Part shown: positions 43,468-53,107 of the stretch, one piece after another
How the letters are laid out: the number at the start of each line of letters is the position of its first letter
Numbering within the stretch: position 1 is the first letter of the stretch
Assembly: GCF_016811105.1 (NCBI RefSeq)
Contig: NZ_JAFBGM010000002.1
Coordinates: 1,178,001-1,242,000 of the forward strand
Source of the DNA: Aurantibacter crassamenti
Lineage (GTDB): Bacteria; Bacteroidota; Bacteroidia; Flavobacteriales; Flavobacteriaceae
DNA length: 64,000 nt
Reading direction: 5' to 3'
The notes under the pieces: generated by a model
Databases searched by the model: none
What the model was told of the DNA's origin: nothing
The model's input: only the letters and a program-made list of their open reading frames with translations
Program-made: the position numbers and the translations under genes

Positions 43468-44112
43468 ATGATTTTAGACAAAGACACTGCAAAAAAAACC
43501 GCAGAACTTCTACTGCAAATTAATGCAATAAAGTTGAAACCGGAAAATCCATTTACATGGGCTTCAGGTTGGCGATCACCAATCTATTGTGATAATAGAA
43601 TTGTGCTCTCATATCCAACAATTCGTAATTTTATTCGCCAAGAAATGGCCAAACAAGTTGAAGACCTTTATGGTAAACCAGATGTAATTGCAGGTGTAGC
43701 AACTGGTGCTATTGGCATTGGCATGTTAGTTGCTGACTATTTAGGGTTGCCTTTCATTTACATTAGACCTCAAGCCAAAGCACATGGGCGTCAAAATCAA
43801 ATTGAAGGCCAATTTGAATCGGGCCAAAAAGTAGTAATTATTGAAGATTTAATTAGTACAGGAAAAAGCAGTCTACTGGCCGTAGATGCATTAAATGCTG
43901 CCGGAGCAAATATTAAAGGCATGTTAGCAATTTTCACATATGGCTTTGATGTTTCTGTAAAGAACTTTCAAGAAAAGAAAATTGACCTTCATACACTAAG
44001 CGACTATTCAAATTTAATTGAACAGGCAGCTGACACAAATTATATAAAAGAAGAACAGTTAAACACATTATCTGAGTGGAGAAAAAATCCGTCAGAATGG
44101 AAACAAGAATAA
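43468..44112 (+). CDS. pyrE: Orotate phosphoribosyltransferase
   Basis: 214 residues from the ATG at 43468 (MILDKDTAKKTAELLLQINA). An in-frame start at 43414 would add 18 residues of unlikely sequence. The PRPP-binding motif is VVIIEDLISTGKSSLLAVDA, and FTWASGWRSPIYCDNR binds orotate. It forms OMP in pyrimidine synthesis. It is divergent from the NUDIX gene with start codons 7 bp apart. Confidence 0.96.
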   Translation: MILDKDTAKKTAELLLQINAIKLKPENPFTWASGWRSPIYCDNRIVLSYPTIRNFIRQEMAKQVEDLYGKPDVIAGVATGAIGIGMLVADYLGLPFIYIRPQAKAHGRQNQIEGQFESGQKVVIIEDLISTGKSSLLAVDALNAAGANIKGMLAIFTYGFDVSVKNFQEKKIDLHTLSDYSNLIEQAADTNYIKEEQLNTLSEWRKNPSEWKQE

Positions 44113-44113
44113 T

Positions 44114-44506
44114 ATGCACTTAGAATCTCCAAAAAAAACAGTTTCAAAAAGCAAACAAGAAGTTTTCGAATTTCTTTGTGATATAAAGAATTTTGAAAAA
44201 TTAATGCCATCAAATATCAGCAAGTTTGAAGTTTTAAATGAAGACACTTTTATTTTCGCTTTAAAAGGTATGCCTGAAATTACCTTGAAAGTAAAAGAGA
44301 AAGTACCTTTTGAAAAAATTGTGCTTGGTTCAGCAGAAGGTAAATTAAATTTCACTTTAACATCTGATATTGAAGAACGCTCAGATAATGCTACAGATGT
44401 CACATTACATTTCAAAGGTGAATTCAATGCAATGATGGCGATGATGATAAAGAACCCAATAACAAATTTTATTGGCACATTGTCTCAAAATATGGACCAG
44501 ATTTAA
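44114..44506 (+). CDS. SRPBCC (START-like) superfamily protein
   Basis: 130 residues. VSKSKQEVFEFLCDIKNFEKLMPS and EITLKVKEKVPFEKI fit the helix-grip SRPBCC fold that binds hydrophobic ligands. It is a small cytoplasmic protein without known ligand. It starts 1 bp after the pyrE stop, so it is co-translated, but a link to pyrimidine synthesis is not evident. It is convergent with birA, 7 bp apart. Confidence 0.75.
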   Translation: MHLESPKKTVSKSKQEVFEFLCDIKNFEKLMPSNISKFEVLNEDTFIFALKGMPEITLKVKEKVPFEKIVLGSAEGKLNFTLTSDIEERSDNATDVTLHFKGEFNAMMAMMIKNPITNFIGTLSQNMDQI

Positions 44507-44513
44507 ACTAATT

Positions 44514-45245
44514 CTAATAAATCAGTTTAATTTCTTTCAAATTAAACTCTTTTAAAGGCCCATCTTTCAAGAGAACCTCAAGCTTTCCTGTGGACGATAT
44601 TCCAGAAATGGTACCATAAAAGGATTTTTCATTTTTATCTTGAAATTGAGTGATTTTTCCTTTCATAAAAAGAACATCAAGATAGGCTTCTTCCAATTCT
44701 TTGAATTTACCCAAAATTAGAAGGTCAAAATAGTGAACCAATTTCTCAAGAAGTTCATTTAGTAAATCTTCTAAATTAAAATTTTTGTCTAACAACAATT
44801 TTAAAGAGGTAGCGTTAAAAAGGTTATGAAAGGTAGTTTGATTAACATTTAGTCCAATACCAATAACCGAGGCTTTTATTTGTTGGCCTTGTAAGATGTT
44901 TTCAATAAGAATACCACATATTTTTCCTGAGCCTGACAGAATGTCGTTAGGCCATTTAATTTTTAAATTTGGAGTTTTTAATGCCTTTAACATAGCATAA
45001 ACGGCCAAAGAAACAGCTATATTTATATAAAATTGGTTTTGAACGGAAAACCCTTCAAATCGTTTTAATACGCTAAAAGTTAGGTTTTTACCCGGTGAAG
45101 ATTGCCAAACAGCACCCATTTGACCTCTTGCTTTTAATTGTTCATTAGCAACAATAACTGTAAAGTCATCAACAGGTGTAGAAAGCAATCGATTTTTAAG
45201 ATATAGGTTTGTAGACTCCGTGGCATCAAGTTTGATTATATGCAT
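44514..45245 (-). CDS. birA: Biotin--[acetyl-CoA-carboxylase] ligase
   Basis: 243 residues from the ATG at 45245 (MHIIKLDATESTNLYLKNRL). Motifs are ATESTN, the biotin/AMP loop ARGQMGAVWQSSPGKNLTFS (GRGRxGxxW variant), LKIKWPNDIL and GIGLNVNQ. It lacks the N-terminal HTH of E. coli BirA, so it is a monofunctional ligase, not a repressor. It is divergent from rsfS. Confidence 0.93.
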   Translation of the reverse strand: MHIIKLDATESTNLYLKNRLLSTPVDDFTVIVANEQLKARGQMGAVWQSSPGKNLTFSVLKRFEGFSVQNQFYINIAVSLAVYAMLKALKTPNLKIKWPNDILSGSGKICGILIENILQGQQIKASVIGIGLNVNQTTFHNLFNATSLKLLLDKNFNLEDLLNELLEKLVHYFDLLILGKFKELEEAYLDVLFMKGKITQFQDKNEKSFYGTISGISSTGKLEVLLKDGPLKEFNLKEIKLIY

Positions 45246-45313
45246 GAGCAACCCTGTAATTAGATTTTGATATCTTATGTTAGAAAACTAGGGTCAAAAG
45301 AACAAAAAAATAA

Positions 45314-45321
45314 TAACTTTG
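45314..45321 (+). promoter_or_regulatory. -7 box of the rsfS-ftsH-cdsA-psd operon
   Basis: TAACTTTG fits TAnnTTTG. The predicted start, about 6 bp further on, leaves a leader of about 14 nt to the rsfS ATG. It would serve the six genes downstream. Confidence 0.55.
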
Positions 45322-45340
45322 CGTAAACTAAATAATTTGA

Positions 45341-45712
45341 ATGCAGAAAGGTAAAGCTAGCGCAGACGAGTTGATCGCCTTAATTTTACAAGGTATAGAA
45401 GAGGTAAAAGGGCAAGATATAAGATTGCTAGACCTCAGAGAATTAGAAAACACAGTTTGTGATTACTTTGTTATCTGCAATGGTACTTCTAATACTCAGG
45501 TGAATGCTATCGTTGGATCCGTTCAAAAAACAGTAAGTAAGGCTATACAAGATAAGCCTTGGCATGTTGAAGGCAGTGAAAATGCCGAATGGATTTTAAT
45601 GGATTATGTAAACGTAGTAGTTCATGTCTTCCAAAAGCATATTCGTGAATTTTATGATATTGAAGGTCTTTGGGGTGATGCAAAAATCACTGTACTGGAA
45701 GGCAATCTATAA
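45341..45712 (+). CDS. rsfS: Ribosomal silencing factor RsfS
   Basis: 123 residues. DIRLLDLRELENTVCDYFVI, CNGTSNTQVNAIV and WHVEGSENAEWILMDYVNVV match the RsfS/Iojap family, ending in FYDIEGLWGDAKI. It binds uL14 and blocks subunit joining. First gene of an operon with ftsH, starting 17 bp before it. Confidence 0.95.
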   Translation: MQKGKASADELIALILQGIEEVKGQDIRLLDLRELENTVCDYFVICNGTSNTQVNAIVGSVQKTVSKAIQDKPWHVEGSENAEWILMDYVNVVVHVFQKHIREFYDIEGLWGDAKITVLEGNL

Positions 45713-45729
45713 TTAGGTAAAAAAATATA

Positions 45730-47745
45730 ATGGCAAAAGATAATAATTCGAATCCGAAGAAACCTAAGTTTAATTCATGGTGGATTTATGGCTTAATCGC
45801 TATACTTCTTATTGGATTTCAGATTCTCAATAGTGGCAACTTTTCTGGCACCCGTACAACAACAACTTCTGAGCTTCAAGAATACTTGAGAAATGGCGAT
45901 ATCGATAAGATTACGATAATCACCAATACCAATCAGGCAAAAGTTTTCTTATCTGAAGAAGCTTTAGAAAAAGATGTACATAAAGATGTACGTGACAAAC
46001 CTTTTTCAGTGGGTACAGCGGTAGTACCTCAATATGTGCTAGATTACGGAGATCTTCAAATTTTTCAGAATGAAATTACCGAAATCAAAAAAGAAAACAA
46101 TCTAGATACCATAGTTGAATTCGACAAAGAATCAAGTTATTTAATTGATTTATTAGTTGGCATTTTACCATTTGTCTTAATCATAGGAATATGGATTTAC
46201 CTAATGCGTCGTATGTCAGGTGGTGGCGGTGGCGGTGCCGGCGGACAAATATTTAATATTGGTAAATCAAAAGCAAAACTATTTGATGAAAAAACTGACA
46301 CTAGAACATCATTTAAAGATGTTGCAGGTTTAGAAGGTGCCAAAGAAGAGGTAGAAGAGATTGTAGAGTTCTTAAGAAATCCAGATAAATATACTTCTTT
46401 AGGAGGTAAAATTCCGAAAGGCGCACTACTTGTAGGCCCTCCAGGAACTGGTAAAACACTTTTAGCCAAAGCAGTTGCAGGTGAAGCTAAAGTCCCTTTC
46501 TTTTCATTATCAGGTTCTGATTTTGTTGAAATGTTCGTAGGTGTTGGTGCTTCACGTGTTCGTGATCTTTTTAAACAAGCTAAAGATAAATCTCCAGCAA
46601 TTATATTTATTGATGAAATTGATGCTATTGGTAGAGCTAGAGGAAAAAATAATTTCACAGGTTCTAATGATGAAAGAGAAAATACACTGAATCAATTATT
46701 AACCGAGATGGATGGTTTTGGCACAAATACTAATGTAATTGTATTAGCTGCTACCAACCGTGCAGATGTATTGGATAAAGCCTTAATGCGTGCTGGTCGA
46801 TTTGATAGACAGATTTATGTTGACCTACCAGATATTCGTGAGCGTAAAGAAATTTTTGATGTACACCTAAGACCTATTAAAACTGCTGAAACGCTTGATT
46901 TAGATTTCTTAGCACGTCAAACTCCAGGTTTCTCTGGTGCTGATATTGCAAATGTTTGTAATGAAGCCGCCTTAATTGCCGCAAGAAAAGAGAAAAAGGC
47001 AGTTACAAAACAAGACTTTTTAGATGCTGTTGACCGTATTGTTGGTGGACTTGAAAAGAAAAATAAAATAATCACTCCTGGTGAAAAGAAAACTATCGCT
47101 TATCATGAGGCAGGTCACGCAACGGTAAGTTGGATGCTTGAACATGCAGCACCACTTGTTAAGGTAACAATTGTACCTAGAGGGCAATCATTAGGGGCTG
47201 CTTGGTACTTACCTGAAGAAAGATTAATCGTTAGACCAGAGCAAATGCTTGATGAAATGTGTGCCACAATGGGTGGTAGAGCAGCCGAGCGAGTTATTTT
47301 TGATAAAATTTCAACTGGTGCTTTAAGTGATCTTGAAAAAGTAACTAAACAAGCCCGTGCTATGGTGACAGTATATGGCCTAAATGAAGAAATAGGTAAC
47401 CTTACTTATTATGATTCATCAGGGCAAGATTCATACGGTTTTTCAAAACCATATAGTGAAGATACTGCTAGAAAAATTGATGCTGAAATTTCTAAAATCA
47501 TTGAAGCTCAATATCAAAGAGCAATACAAGTATTAATTGACAATGAAGATAAGCTTACTGTATTGGCAGAACGCTTACTTGAAAAAGAGGTTATATTTAA
47601 AGAGGATTTAGAAAAAATATTTGGCAAAAGAACATTCATTAAAGAAGAAATGGAAGATCCGTTAGCCAAAGATATTTCAACTAATAAAGAAGAAGAAATA
47701 GTAGACGATATACCTACTGAAGAGCTAGGAAAAGAAAATAATTAA
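45730..47745 (+). CDS. ftsH: ATP-dependent zinc metalloprotease FtsH
   Basis: 671 residues. Two membrane helices (about 15-33 and 137-157) flank a periplasmic domain. The AAA module has Walker A GPPGTGKT (about 237-244), Walker [12 protein letters not shown] and the SRH/second region [12 protein letters not shown]. The zinc site HEAGH is at 459-463. The G-rich linker after TM2 ([11 protein letters not shown]) is typical of Bacteroidota FtsH. It degrades membrane and regulatory proteins. It follows rsfS by 17 bp. Confidence 0.97.
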   Translation: MAKDNNSNPKKPKFNSWWIYGLIAILLIGFQILNSGNFSGTRTTTTSELQEYLRNGDIDKITIITNTNQAKVFLSEEALEKDVHKDVRDKPFSVGTAVVPQYVLDYGDLQIFQNEITEIKKENNLDTIVEFDKESSYLIDLLVGILPFVLIIGIWIYLMRRMSGGGGGGAGGQIFNIGKSKAKLFDEKTDTRTSFKDVAGLEGAKEEVEEIVEFLRNPDKYTSLGGKIPKGALLVGPPGTGKTLLAKAVAGEAKVPFFSLSGSDFVEMFVGVGASRVRDLFKQAKDKSPAIIFIDEIDAIGRARGKNNFTGSNDERENTLNQLLTEMDGFGTNTNVIVLAATNRADVLDKALMRAGRFDRQIYVDLPDIRERKEIFDVHLRPIKTAETLDLDFLARQTPGFSGADIANVCNEAALIAARKEKKAVTKQDFLDAVDRIVGGLEKKNKIITPGEKKTIAYHEAGHATVSWMLEHAAPLVKVTIVPRGQSLGAAWYLPEERLIVRPEQMLDEMCATMGGRAAERVIFDKISTGALSDLEKVTKQARAMVTVYGLNEEIGNLTYYDSSGQDSYGFSKPYSEDTARKIDAEISKIIEAQYQRAIQVLIDNEDKLTVLAERLLEKEVIFKEDLEKIFGKRTFIKEEMEDPLAKDISTNKEEEIVDDIPTEELGKENN

Positions 47746-47805
47746 TTACTTTTATAGCTATCATAGTATACTAACCAATAAGCAAATTGAAATTTCTTAA
47801 CATCA

Positions 47806-48414
47806 ATGGGGCTGTTTGATAAATTGTTTGGGGGCGGAAAAAAGGTTTCTAAGGAAGCTGTTCAGACCAGAGGTGCGCACATGCCCGACTTAAATATTCC
47901 TGTTGATGAAAAATTCACCATCCACTTTAAGAAAAACGGCGGTAAATTTTTATACTGTGATTCATTAAAAGAAATCTCACAAGCACTATCAAATATTATT
48001 GGTGAGAACAATTGGAAACAACAACCCTTCTTAGTTCTTGATAATCGTCTTTCAAAAAAATTCTCGAATAACAATATAACATTTACTGATAAAGCTGGTC
48101 AAAGTGAAGTTTTCTTTACCACTTGTGAGCACTTGATTGCTCAAGATGGATCTATTTTAGTATGTTCTAATCAACTATTAGAAAGTAAGCTTCATGATTT
48201 ACCAGATAATGTAATCGTCTTTGCAACTACAAGCCAATTAGTTGAAAATATTGGTGGTGGACTAAAAGTGATTAAGAAAAAATACGGTCGTAATATTCCA
48301 ACCAATATTACTACGCTAAAGCATTTTCAAGCGAACGAAGAAAACGATCATGACTTCCTAACCTACGGTAGCACTTCAAAAAATTTATACCTTTTACTTC
48401 TGGAGGATTTATAA
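47806..48414 (+). CDS. LUD domain (LutC/YkgG-like) protein
   Basis: 202 residues. TFTDKAGQSEVFFTTCEHLI and IVFATTSQLVENIGGGLKVI fit the LUD fold, but the lutABC partners are absent. It starts 60 bp after ftsH and ends 1 bp before cdsA. In Bacteroidota a stand-alone LUD gene between ftsH and cdsA is common. Function unknown; a lactate-utilisation role is not supported here. Confidence 0.85.
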   Translation: MGLFDKLFGGGKKVSKEAVQTRGAHMPDLNIPVDEKFTIHFKKNGGKFLYCDSLKEISQALSNIIGENNWKQQPFLVLDNRLSKKFSNNNITFTDKAGQSEVFFTTCEHLIAQDGSILVCSNQLLESKLHDLPDNVIVFATTSQLVENIGGGLKVIKKKYGRNIPTNITTLKHFQANEENDHDFLTYGSTSKNLYLLLLEDL

Positions 48415-48415
48415 T

Positions 48416-49225
48416 ATGAAGGAAATTCTTCGACGGTCAATTACCGGGGTCATATACATTTTACTCTTGTTGTCTGCAGTCTTTTTAAGTTCAGATGCCT
48501 TTGATTTTTTGTTTATGATTTTTGGTCTTGCTTGTATATATGAATACAAACGACTAGTTGGCCTAAAAGGCTATTATATATTTTTAGCCTATTTAGTTCT
48601 CTGGTGGATATTCATATATCTTGTAAAAGAAAACAACAAACTACCTATTAACATATTAATGTTTACCACAATCGCTGTAAACATTGCAATGCTCATATAT
48701 TTATTTTCAAAAAAGGAAAGAATTTTTAGTACTGCAGAAAAATTTCTTGCTGGCCTTTTTTATATTGGTGGAGGATGTATTTTTCTAACCATGATACCTT
48801 ATAAAAATGATGATTTTGCAAAATTTTTAATCATTGGTATTTTTATCTTGATATGGGTGAATGACAGTTTTGCTTATATTGTTGGCAAATCAATTGGTAG
48901 AACAAAATTATTTCCGCGAGTATCGCCTAAGAAAACGTGGGAAGGCACTATTGGCGGCATGCTATTCGCTGTAGCTGCGGCTTACCTTATGGCAAGTTAT
49001 GAACCAATAGTAAATCCAGCGCAATGGGTTACCTTAGCCATAGTGATTGTAATCATGGGCAGTTTAGGTGATTTAGTAGAATCAAAGCTAAAACGTTCAG
49101 CTGGTGTTAAAGACAGCGGAGCAATTATGCCTGGTCATGGCGGTATGCTTGACCGATTAGACAGTTTAATATTTGCGGCACCTTTTGCCTACTTAACCTT
49201 AAATATCTTTGCAAATGTTTCATAG
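48416..49225 (+). CDS. cdsA: Phosphatidate cytidylyltransferase
   Basis: 269 residues, about eight membrane segments. The C-terminal signature ESKLKRSAGVKDSGAIMPGH plus GGMLDRLDS is the CDP-alcohol/CdsA motif. It makes CDP-diacylglycerol from phosphatidate and CTP. It overlaps psd by 11 bp, linking the two phospholipid genes. Confidence 0.95.
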   Translation: MKEILRRSITGVIYILLLLSAVFLSSDAFDFLFMIFGLACIYEYKRLVGLKGYYIFLAYLVLWWIFIYLVKENNKLPINILMFTTIAVNIAMLIYLFSKKERIFSTAEKFLAGLFYIGGGCIFLTMIPYKNDDFAKFLIIGIFILIWVNDSFAYIVGKSIGRTKLFPRVSPKKTWEGTIGGMLFAVAAAYLMASYEPIVNPAQWVTLAIVIVIMGSLGDLVESKLKRSAGVKDSGAIMPGHGGMLDRLDSLIFAAPFAYLTLNIFANVS

Positions 49226-49898
49226 AGAGGGACAAAAAATAATCTTAATTACCTTTTTCTTAGTTGCTGTAACTGTTTTACTAGCGCAATTTTACATCGC
49301 AATACCTTGGCTTAAAATGGGCCTTCAGATTTTAGCATTAGTTGTTTTGATTCTCATTTTACAATTCTTTAGAAACCCCAAAAGAACCGTAATTAAGAAT
49401 TTTGATGACATTTTAGCCCCAGTTGACGGTAAGGTTGTCGTTATTGAAGAAGTTGTAGAAACCGAATATTTCAATGACAAACGCAAACAAGTATCAATCT
49501 TCATGTCACCAGTAAATGTGCATGTCACGCGGTACCCGGCAAGTGGTTCAATAAAGTATTCTAAATACCATCCTGGTAAATATCTTGTGGCTTGGCATCC
49601 AAAATCTAGTACTGAAAATGAACGCACTACTGTAGTCATTAACACTCCAAAATTTGGAGATATATTATATCGCCAAATAGCTGGTGCAATGGCACGCAGA
49701 ATTGTAAACTATGCAGAAGAAGGAGATAATGCGCAACAAGGAGAAGACGCAGGTTTTATAAAGTTTGGTTCTCGAGTAGATTTGTTCTTACCTTTAGATT
49801 GTGGTATTACTGTCAAATTAAATCAAACAGTAGTCGGAGCCAAAACATGTATTGCCAGTACTATTCAAAAGGATGACAAAGAAGAACTTACATACTAA
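49215..49898 (+). CDS. psd: Phosphatidylserine decarboxylase (short type)
   Basis: 227 residues from the ATG at 49215 (MFHREGQKIILITFF); the longer in-frame TTG start at 49209 is less likely. Two N-terminal membrane segments (about 8-27 and 32-52) precede the catalytic domain. FMSPVNVHVTRYP is a family core and FGSRVDLFLP near the C-terminus holds the GS self-processing site that yields the pyruvoyl group. This is the short Psd-A type. It forms PE after CdsA and PssA (no pssA here). It overlaps the cdsA end by 11 bp. Confidence 0.95.
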   Translation: MFHREGQKIILITFFLVAVTVLLAQFYIAIPWLKMGLQILALVVLILILQFFRNPKRTVIKNFDDILAPVDGKVVVIEEVVETEYFNDKRKQVSIFMSPVNVHVTRYPASGSIKYSKYHPGKYLVAWHPKSSTENERTTVVINTPKFGDILYRQIAGAMARRIVNYAEEGDNAQQGEDAGFIKFGSRVDLFLPLDCGITVKLNQTVVGAKTCIASTIQKDDKEELTY

Positions 49899-50133
49899 CT
49901 TCTCGAATGCGGTAGAATTTGCAAATGAATATACTGATGCATTACCACCTGATTTAATGCTAAAGCTATATGCTTACTTTAAAATAGCTACTGATAATTC
50001 AGACAACCCCAATGGTAAAACTCCATTAATTAATGCCTTTAAGGTCAATGCTCTTATTCAAGCAAAAGATATGAGCAAAGAAGAAGCTATGAAAGCCTAC
50101 ATAGCTATTGTTCAAAAAGAACTAAAAAGTTGA
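49873..50133 (+). CDS. Acyl-CoA-binding protein
   Basis: 86 residues from the ATG at 49873. ACBP features are LPPDLMLKLYAYFKIATDN, then NALIQAKDMSKEEAMKAYIA; the four-helix fold binds long-chain acyl-CoA. Bacterial ACBPs are scattered but regular in Bacteroidota. Its start lies inside psd (26 bp overlap in another frame), so translation is coupled to phospholipid synthesis. Confidence 0.9.
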   Translation: MTKKNLHTNFSNAVEFANEYTDALPPDLMLKLYAYFKIATDNSDNPNGKTPLINAFKVNALIQAKDMSKEEAMKAYIAIVQKELKS

Positions 50134-50164
50134 TTTACAATTAGCCTTCTTTTTATATTACAAT

Positions 50165-50926
50165 TTACTCATACATATCTTCGAGATCAGCCTCACACAA
50201 TTCTACTATAAAGCTCCCTAGTTTTTCAGCAATCGCATTAAAAAATTGTTCCCCTTTTTCAGCAGTAGCTTTATGCGGATTTCCAACACCAGTATCTTCA
50301 CTAATTTCTGACCATTTACGTTCGGCCCATACCCACCCTTCTGAATAGGCATTAATTTTATACTTTTTAGAGGCCCCATCACCCCATTTATCTTTCGACA
50401 AAATTAAATCTGGCCGTAAGTATAACATCAGACTAGTTTCCATTTCATCAGCATGATCACCTTTTTCCTCAAAATATAAATCTTTATCTAACATCTGTGG
50501 AAAAAAGCAAAAGCTGATAAACATTTTAGGAAACTTCAGTCCCAATTCTCTAACTATCGGTTTAAAATTATTTCCACCGTGTCCGTTAAATAGTAGCAGT
50601 TTATAAATACCTTGTCTGTTCAGTACTTCTACAATATCAGTTAAAATTGCTAGTTGCGTACTAGGATTTAAATTAATGTCTAAATAAATATCGGACTGCC
50701 CTGTGTTTACACCAAAAGGTAATGTAGGTAATACAATAACTTTAGCATCTTTTTCCCAAGCCAATTTTGCCGACTCCGCAGTTAAATGGTCAGCTTGAAT
50801 ATTATCAGTGGCATATGGTAAATGATAATTATGTGCTTCAGTGGCACCCCAAGGTAATACTGCTAAATCAAATTTAGCATCTTTTAAAGCTTCCCAATTA
50901 GTTTCTGCAAGAATATAAGGTCTCAT
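50165..50926 (-). CDS. Creatininase family amidohydrolase
   Basis: 253 residues. LPWGATEAHNYHLPYATDN holds the metal ligands of the creatininase/MftE fold (Glu, His, Asp), and LLFNGHGGNNFKPIVREL is the second conserved block. GDHADEMETSLMLYLRPDL has further His/Glu ligands. Likely hydrolyses a cyclic amide or a formamide; substrate unknown. It is convergent with the acyl-CoA-binding gene, 31 bp apart. Confidence 0.9.
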   Translation of the reverse strand: MRPYILAETNWEALKDAKFDLAVLPWGATEAHNYHLPYATDNIQADHLTAESAKLAWEKDAKVIVLPTLPFGVNTGQSDIYLDINLNPSTQLAILTDIVEVLNRQGIYKLLLFNGHGGNNFKPIVRELGLKFPKMFISFCFFPQMLDKDLYFEEKGDHADEMETSLMLYLRPDLILSKDKWGDGASKKYKINAYSEGWVWAERKWSEISEDTGVGNPHKATAEKGEQFFNAIAEKLGSFIVELCEADLEDMYE

Positions 50927-51116
50927 ATTAAGTCTTTAGACAAACTTAATAATCAGTTCTGAAACATGAGTAAAGAAATATGAATAATAACAACTACGAA
51001 CTTAATACAGCTAATTTAACTGTGCGGTTTAAATTCAAACTTTACCCTACTACCCCTACCAATAACATTATTTGAATACTATAAATTATATATGGCATTA
51101 GATAGTAAGTTTTTTT

Positions 51117-51728
51117 CTATAATTGAGCTTTATTAGATAGAACTACAACTCTAGTTTTAGAAATAGAATCATGCCATCCTATTGAATCAGAACCAAAAAA
51201 AGAAAAAGCTTCAAAAGGTATATATCTACAAACCGAACGCAATAAAATAGTGCTAAAATTAGGTTTTTCACCAGTTTCAGTACCCACCTTTGTTTTGGTT
51301 ATCACTTTACCTATTGATTGACCAGATATTCCTTCAAGTAATGAATAATATATAATACCCGCAATTATTCCAATAGCATACTCTAAGAGTTTATTTTCTC
51401 CTTCAAAAAAAGATAGAGACTCAGGTGATACTAAAGCTAGTATAACGCCAAGCATAAAACTAAAAACCACTATAAAAAGTAGCATGCAAATAAAATCAAT
51501 AATATAATTTGCAAATCGTTGCCCAGAAGATGCCAATTGGCTATTTATTTCTTTGGCCGCAGTATTTGCTGAAATACGAGCTTTTCTACTACTATCTTCA
51601 CGATAAGAATCACAATTAGACTCAAAGTTAGCAGCTTGTCCGTTTAAACTACAGACAATACCAAAACTAAGGTCTTTCTCTTGATTTACACATACTTTAC
51701 AGAATTGCAATTGGGCTTGACGTGTCAT
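51117..51728 (-). CDS. RDD family membrane protein with N-terminal Cys motif
   Basis: 203 residues. An N-terminal soluble part has four Cys (CKVC, then IVC and SNC, residues about 10-39) that could bind zinc. The RDD domain starts at RFANYIIDFICMLLFIVVFS with three membrane segments and the typical ISGQSIGKVITKTKV motif. Function is not known. It stands alone, with 190 bp upstream without a clear promoter. Confidence 0.82.
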   Translation of the reverse strand: MTRQAQLQFCKVCVNQEKDLSFGIVCSLNGQAANFESNCDSYREDSSRKARISANTAAKEINSQLASSGQRFANYIIDFICMLLFIVVFSFMLGVILALVSPESLSFFEGENKLLEYAIGIIAGIIYYSLLEGISGQSIGKVITKTKVGTETGEKPNFSTILLRSVCRYIPFEAFSFFGSDSIGWHDSISKTRVVVLSNKAQL

Positions 51729-51825
51729 ATTTAAATGGCTTTAACTGTGATTTAGTTAAAAACGCATTCGAATAAAGTATCATATAATTTTTCGACCAAT
51801 GATAATAAAAATCAGCTTTTATGAG

Positions 51826-53091
51826 CTATATAGTCATTTTAGCATCTGTGTCTCGTTCGATAAACGTGAAGTATATACTGGCGCAAATGGTCACTATAAA
51901 ATATAATACAACTAAAGTACTACCCCATGACAAATAGCTATTTAAACCAAACCAATCAGCCTGTAAAATTATATTTGTTACACCCGCAATACTGCGCACA
52001 ATTTCAATCCACACCGCGTAACTGGTTCTATCCATTAAACTGGTATAGCCGTATACACCAATAAAAATAATAGCGCTAAAAAGCACTAAGTTTTCAAATT
52101 CAATATTAGCATAGTTATAAAACATGAAAAGCAAAAAAAACATGGTGCTAAGTAGTTGAAATATTGCGTAAACGTTCATTGCCTTAGATGTGGGTGATTT
52201 ATAACGTTCAAAATTATAAACATCTTCAATGATTTGAATTGGATACTTAACCGCTACATCTTTAGGTCGCCAACCGGTTGGCATAAACCAAATTCTAAAT
52301 TTGTCCCAATAATTATCGGTGCGCCACGCATCTTTTAGAAGTCGCCAAATGTGTTGAAAATTAATCAAAACAGGATTCCATGTGCCGGCTGGTTTTAAAA
52401 CACCATACTGAGGTGGTACATCAGCTAACTCTTCTTGAAATGTACCAAACCAGCGATCCCAAATACAAAGTACCTGACCCAAATTTTTATCAATATACTC
52501 CGGATTAATAGCATGGTGCACGCGATGTTGAGATGGTGTTACAATTATATATTCTAACCAACCCATGGTTTTGATATGTCTTGTATGATACCAGAATTGT
52601 GCGAACAAATGAATTGGGGCTAATATTAATATCACTTCATTTGGTACACCAAAAATTGCTGCAGGAATTAAGAGAATAGCAAAATACCCCAACAAATTAG
52701 ATACGGGTTGACGAAGCGCACAGGCCAAATTGAATTCTTCACTACTATGATGAATTACATGTTGGTTCCAAAAAAAATTGATTTTATGGCTGAGTCTGTG
52801 ATTCCAATACCCAGCGAAGTCAATTACAATAAAAGCTATGACCCAAACTAGCCAGGTTGCTTTTATTTCAGTGATAGCCAAATGCTGAAGCAAAAATGGG
52901 TATGACACTAATACCAACCCCAAACCAATGGTGTCTTTAATAATATTAGTAAAGCCCGAACTAATGCTCGAAACAGTATCCATAACTTTATGCTTCTGAT
53001 CCTTTTTAAAATAGCCATACGCTATTTCAATAATCAATAAAATGGAGAAAAAAGGAATTGCATACAATAATGCTTTGGCATAAGTTTCCAT
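51826..53091 (-). CDS. Sterol desaturase/fatty acid hydroxylase family membrane protein
   Basis: 421 residues from METYAKALLYAIPF at 53091; a TTG start at 53124 would overlap the upstream gene and is less likely. The three His boxes of the FA-hydroxylase fold are HRLSH, HVIHHSS and HRVHHAI, which bind the di-iron site, between membrane segments. It continues for about 200 residues with more membrane segments. It likely oxidises a lipid; the substrate is unknown. It is co-directional with the exported protein gene 16 bp upstream. Confidence 0.9.
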   Translation of the reverse strand: METYAKALLYAIPFFSILLIIEIAYGYFKKDQKHKVMDTVSSISSGFTNIIKDTIGLGLVLVSYPFLLQHLAITEIKATWLVWVIAFIVIDFAGYWNHRLSHKINFFWNQHVIHHSSEEFNLACALRQPVSNLLGYFAILLIPAAIFGVPNEVILILAPIHLFAQFWYHTRHIKTMGWLEYIIVTPSQHRVHHAINPEYIDKNLGQVLCIWDRWFGTFQEELADVPPQYGVLKPAGTWNPVLINFQHIWRLLKDAWRTDNYWDKFRIWFMPTGWRPKDVAVKYPIQIIEDVYNFERYKSPTSKAMNVYAIFQLLSTMFFLLFMFYNYANIEFENLVLFSAIIFIGVYGYTSLMDRTSYAVWIEIVRSIAGVTNIILQADWFGLNSYLSWGSTLVVLYFIVTICASIYFTFIERDTDAKMTI

Positions 53092-53107
53092 TGATTTTAT
53101 ATAGTTT

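Noticed and set aside
47806-48414. Lactate utilisation operon (lutABC)
   Set aside because: Only a lone LUD-domain gene is present between ftsH and cdsA; no lutA or lutB.
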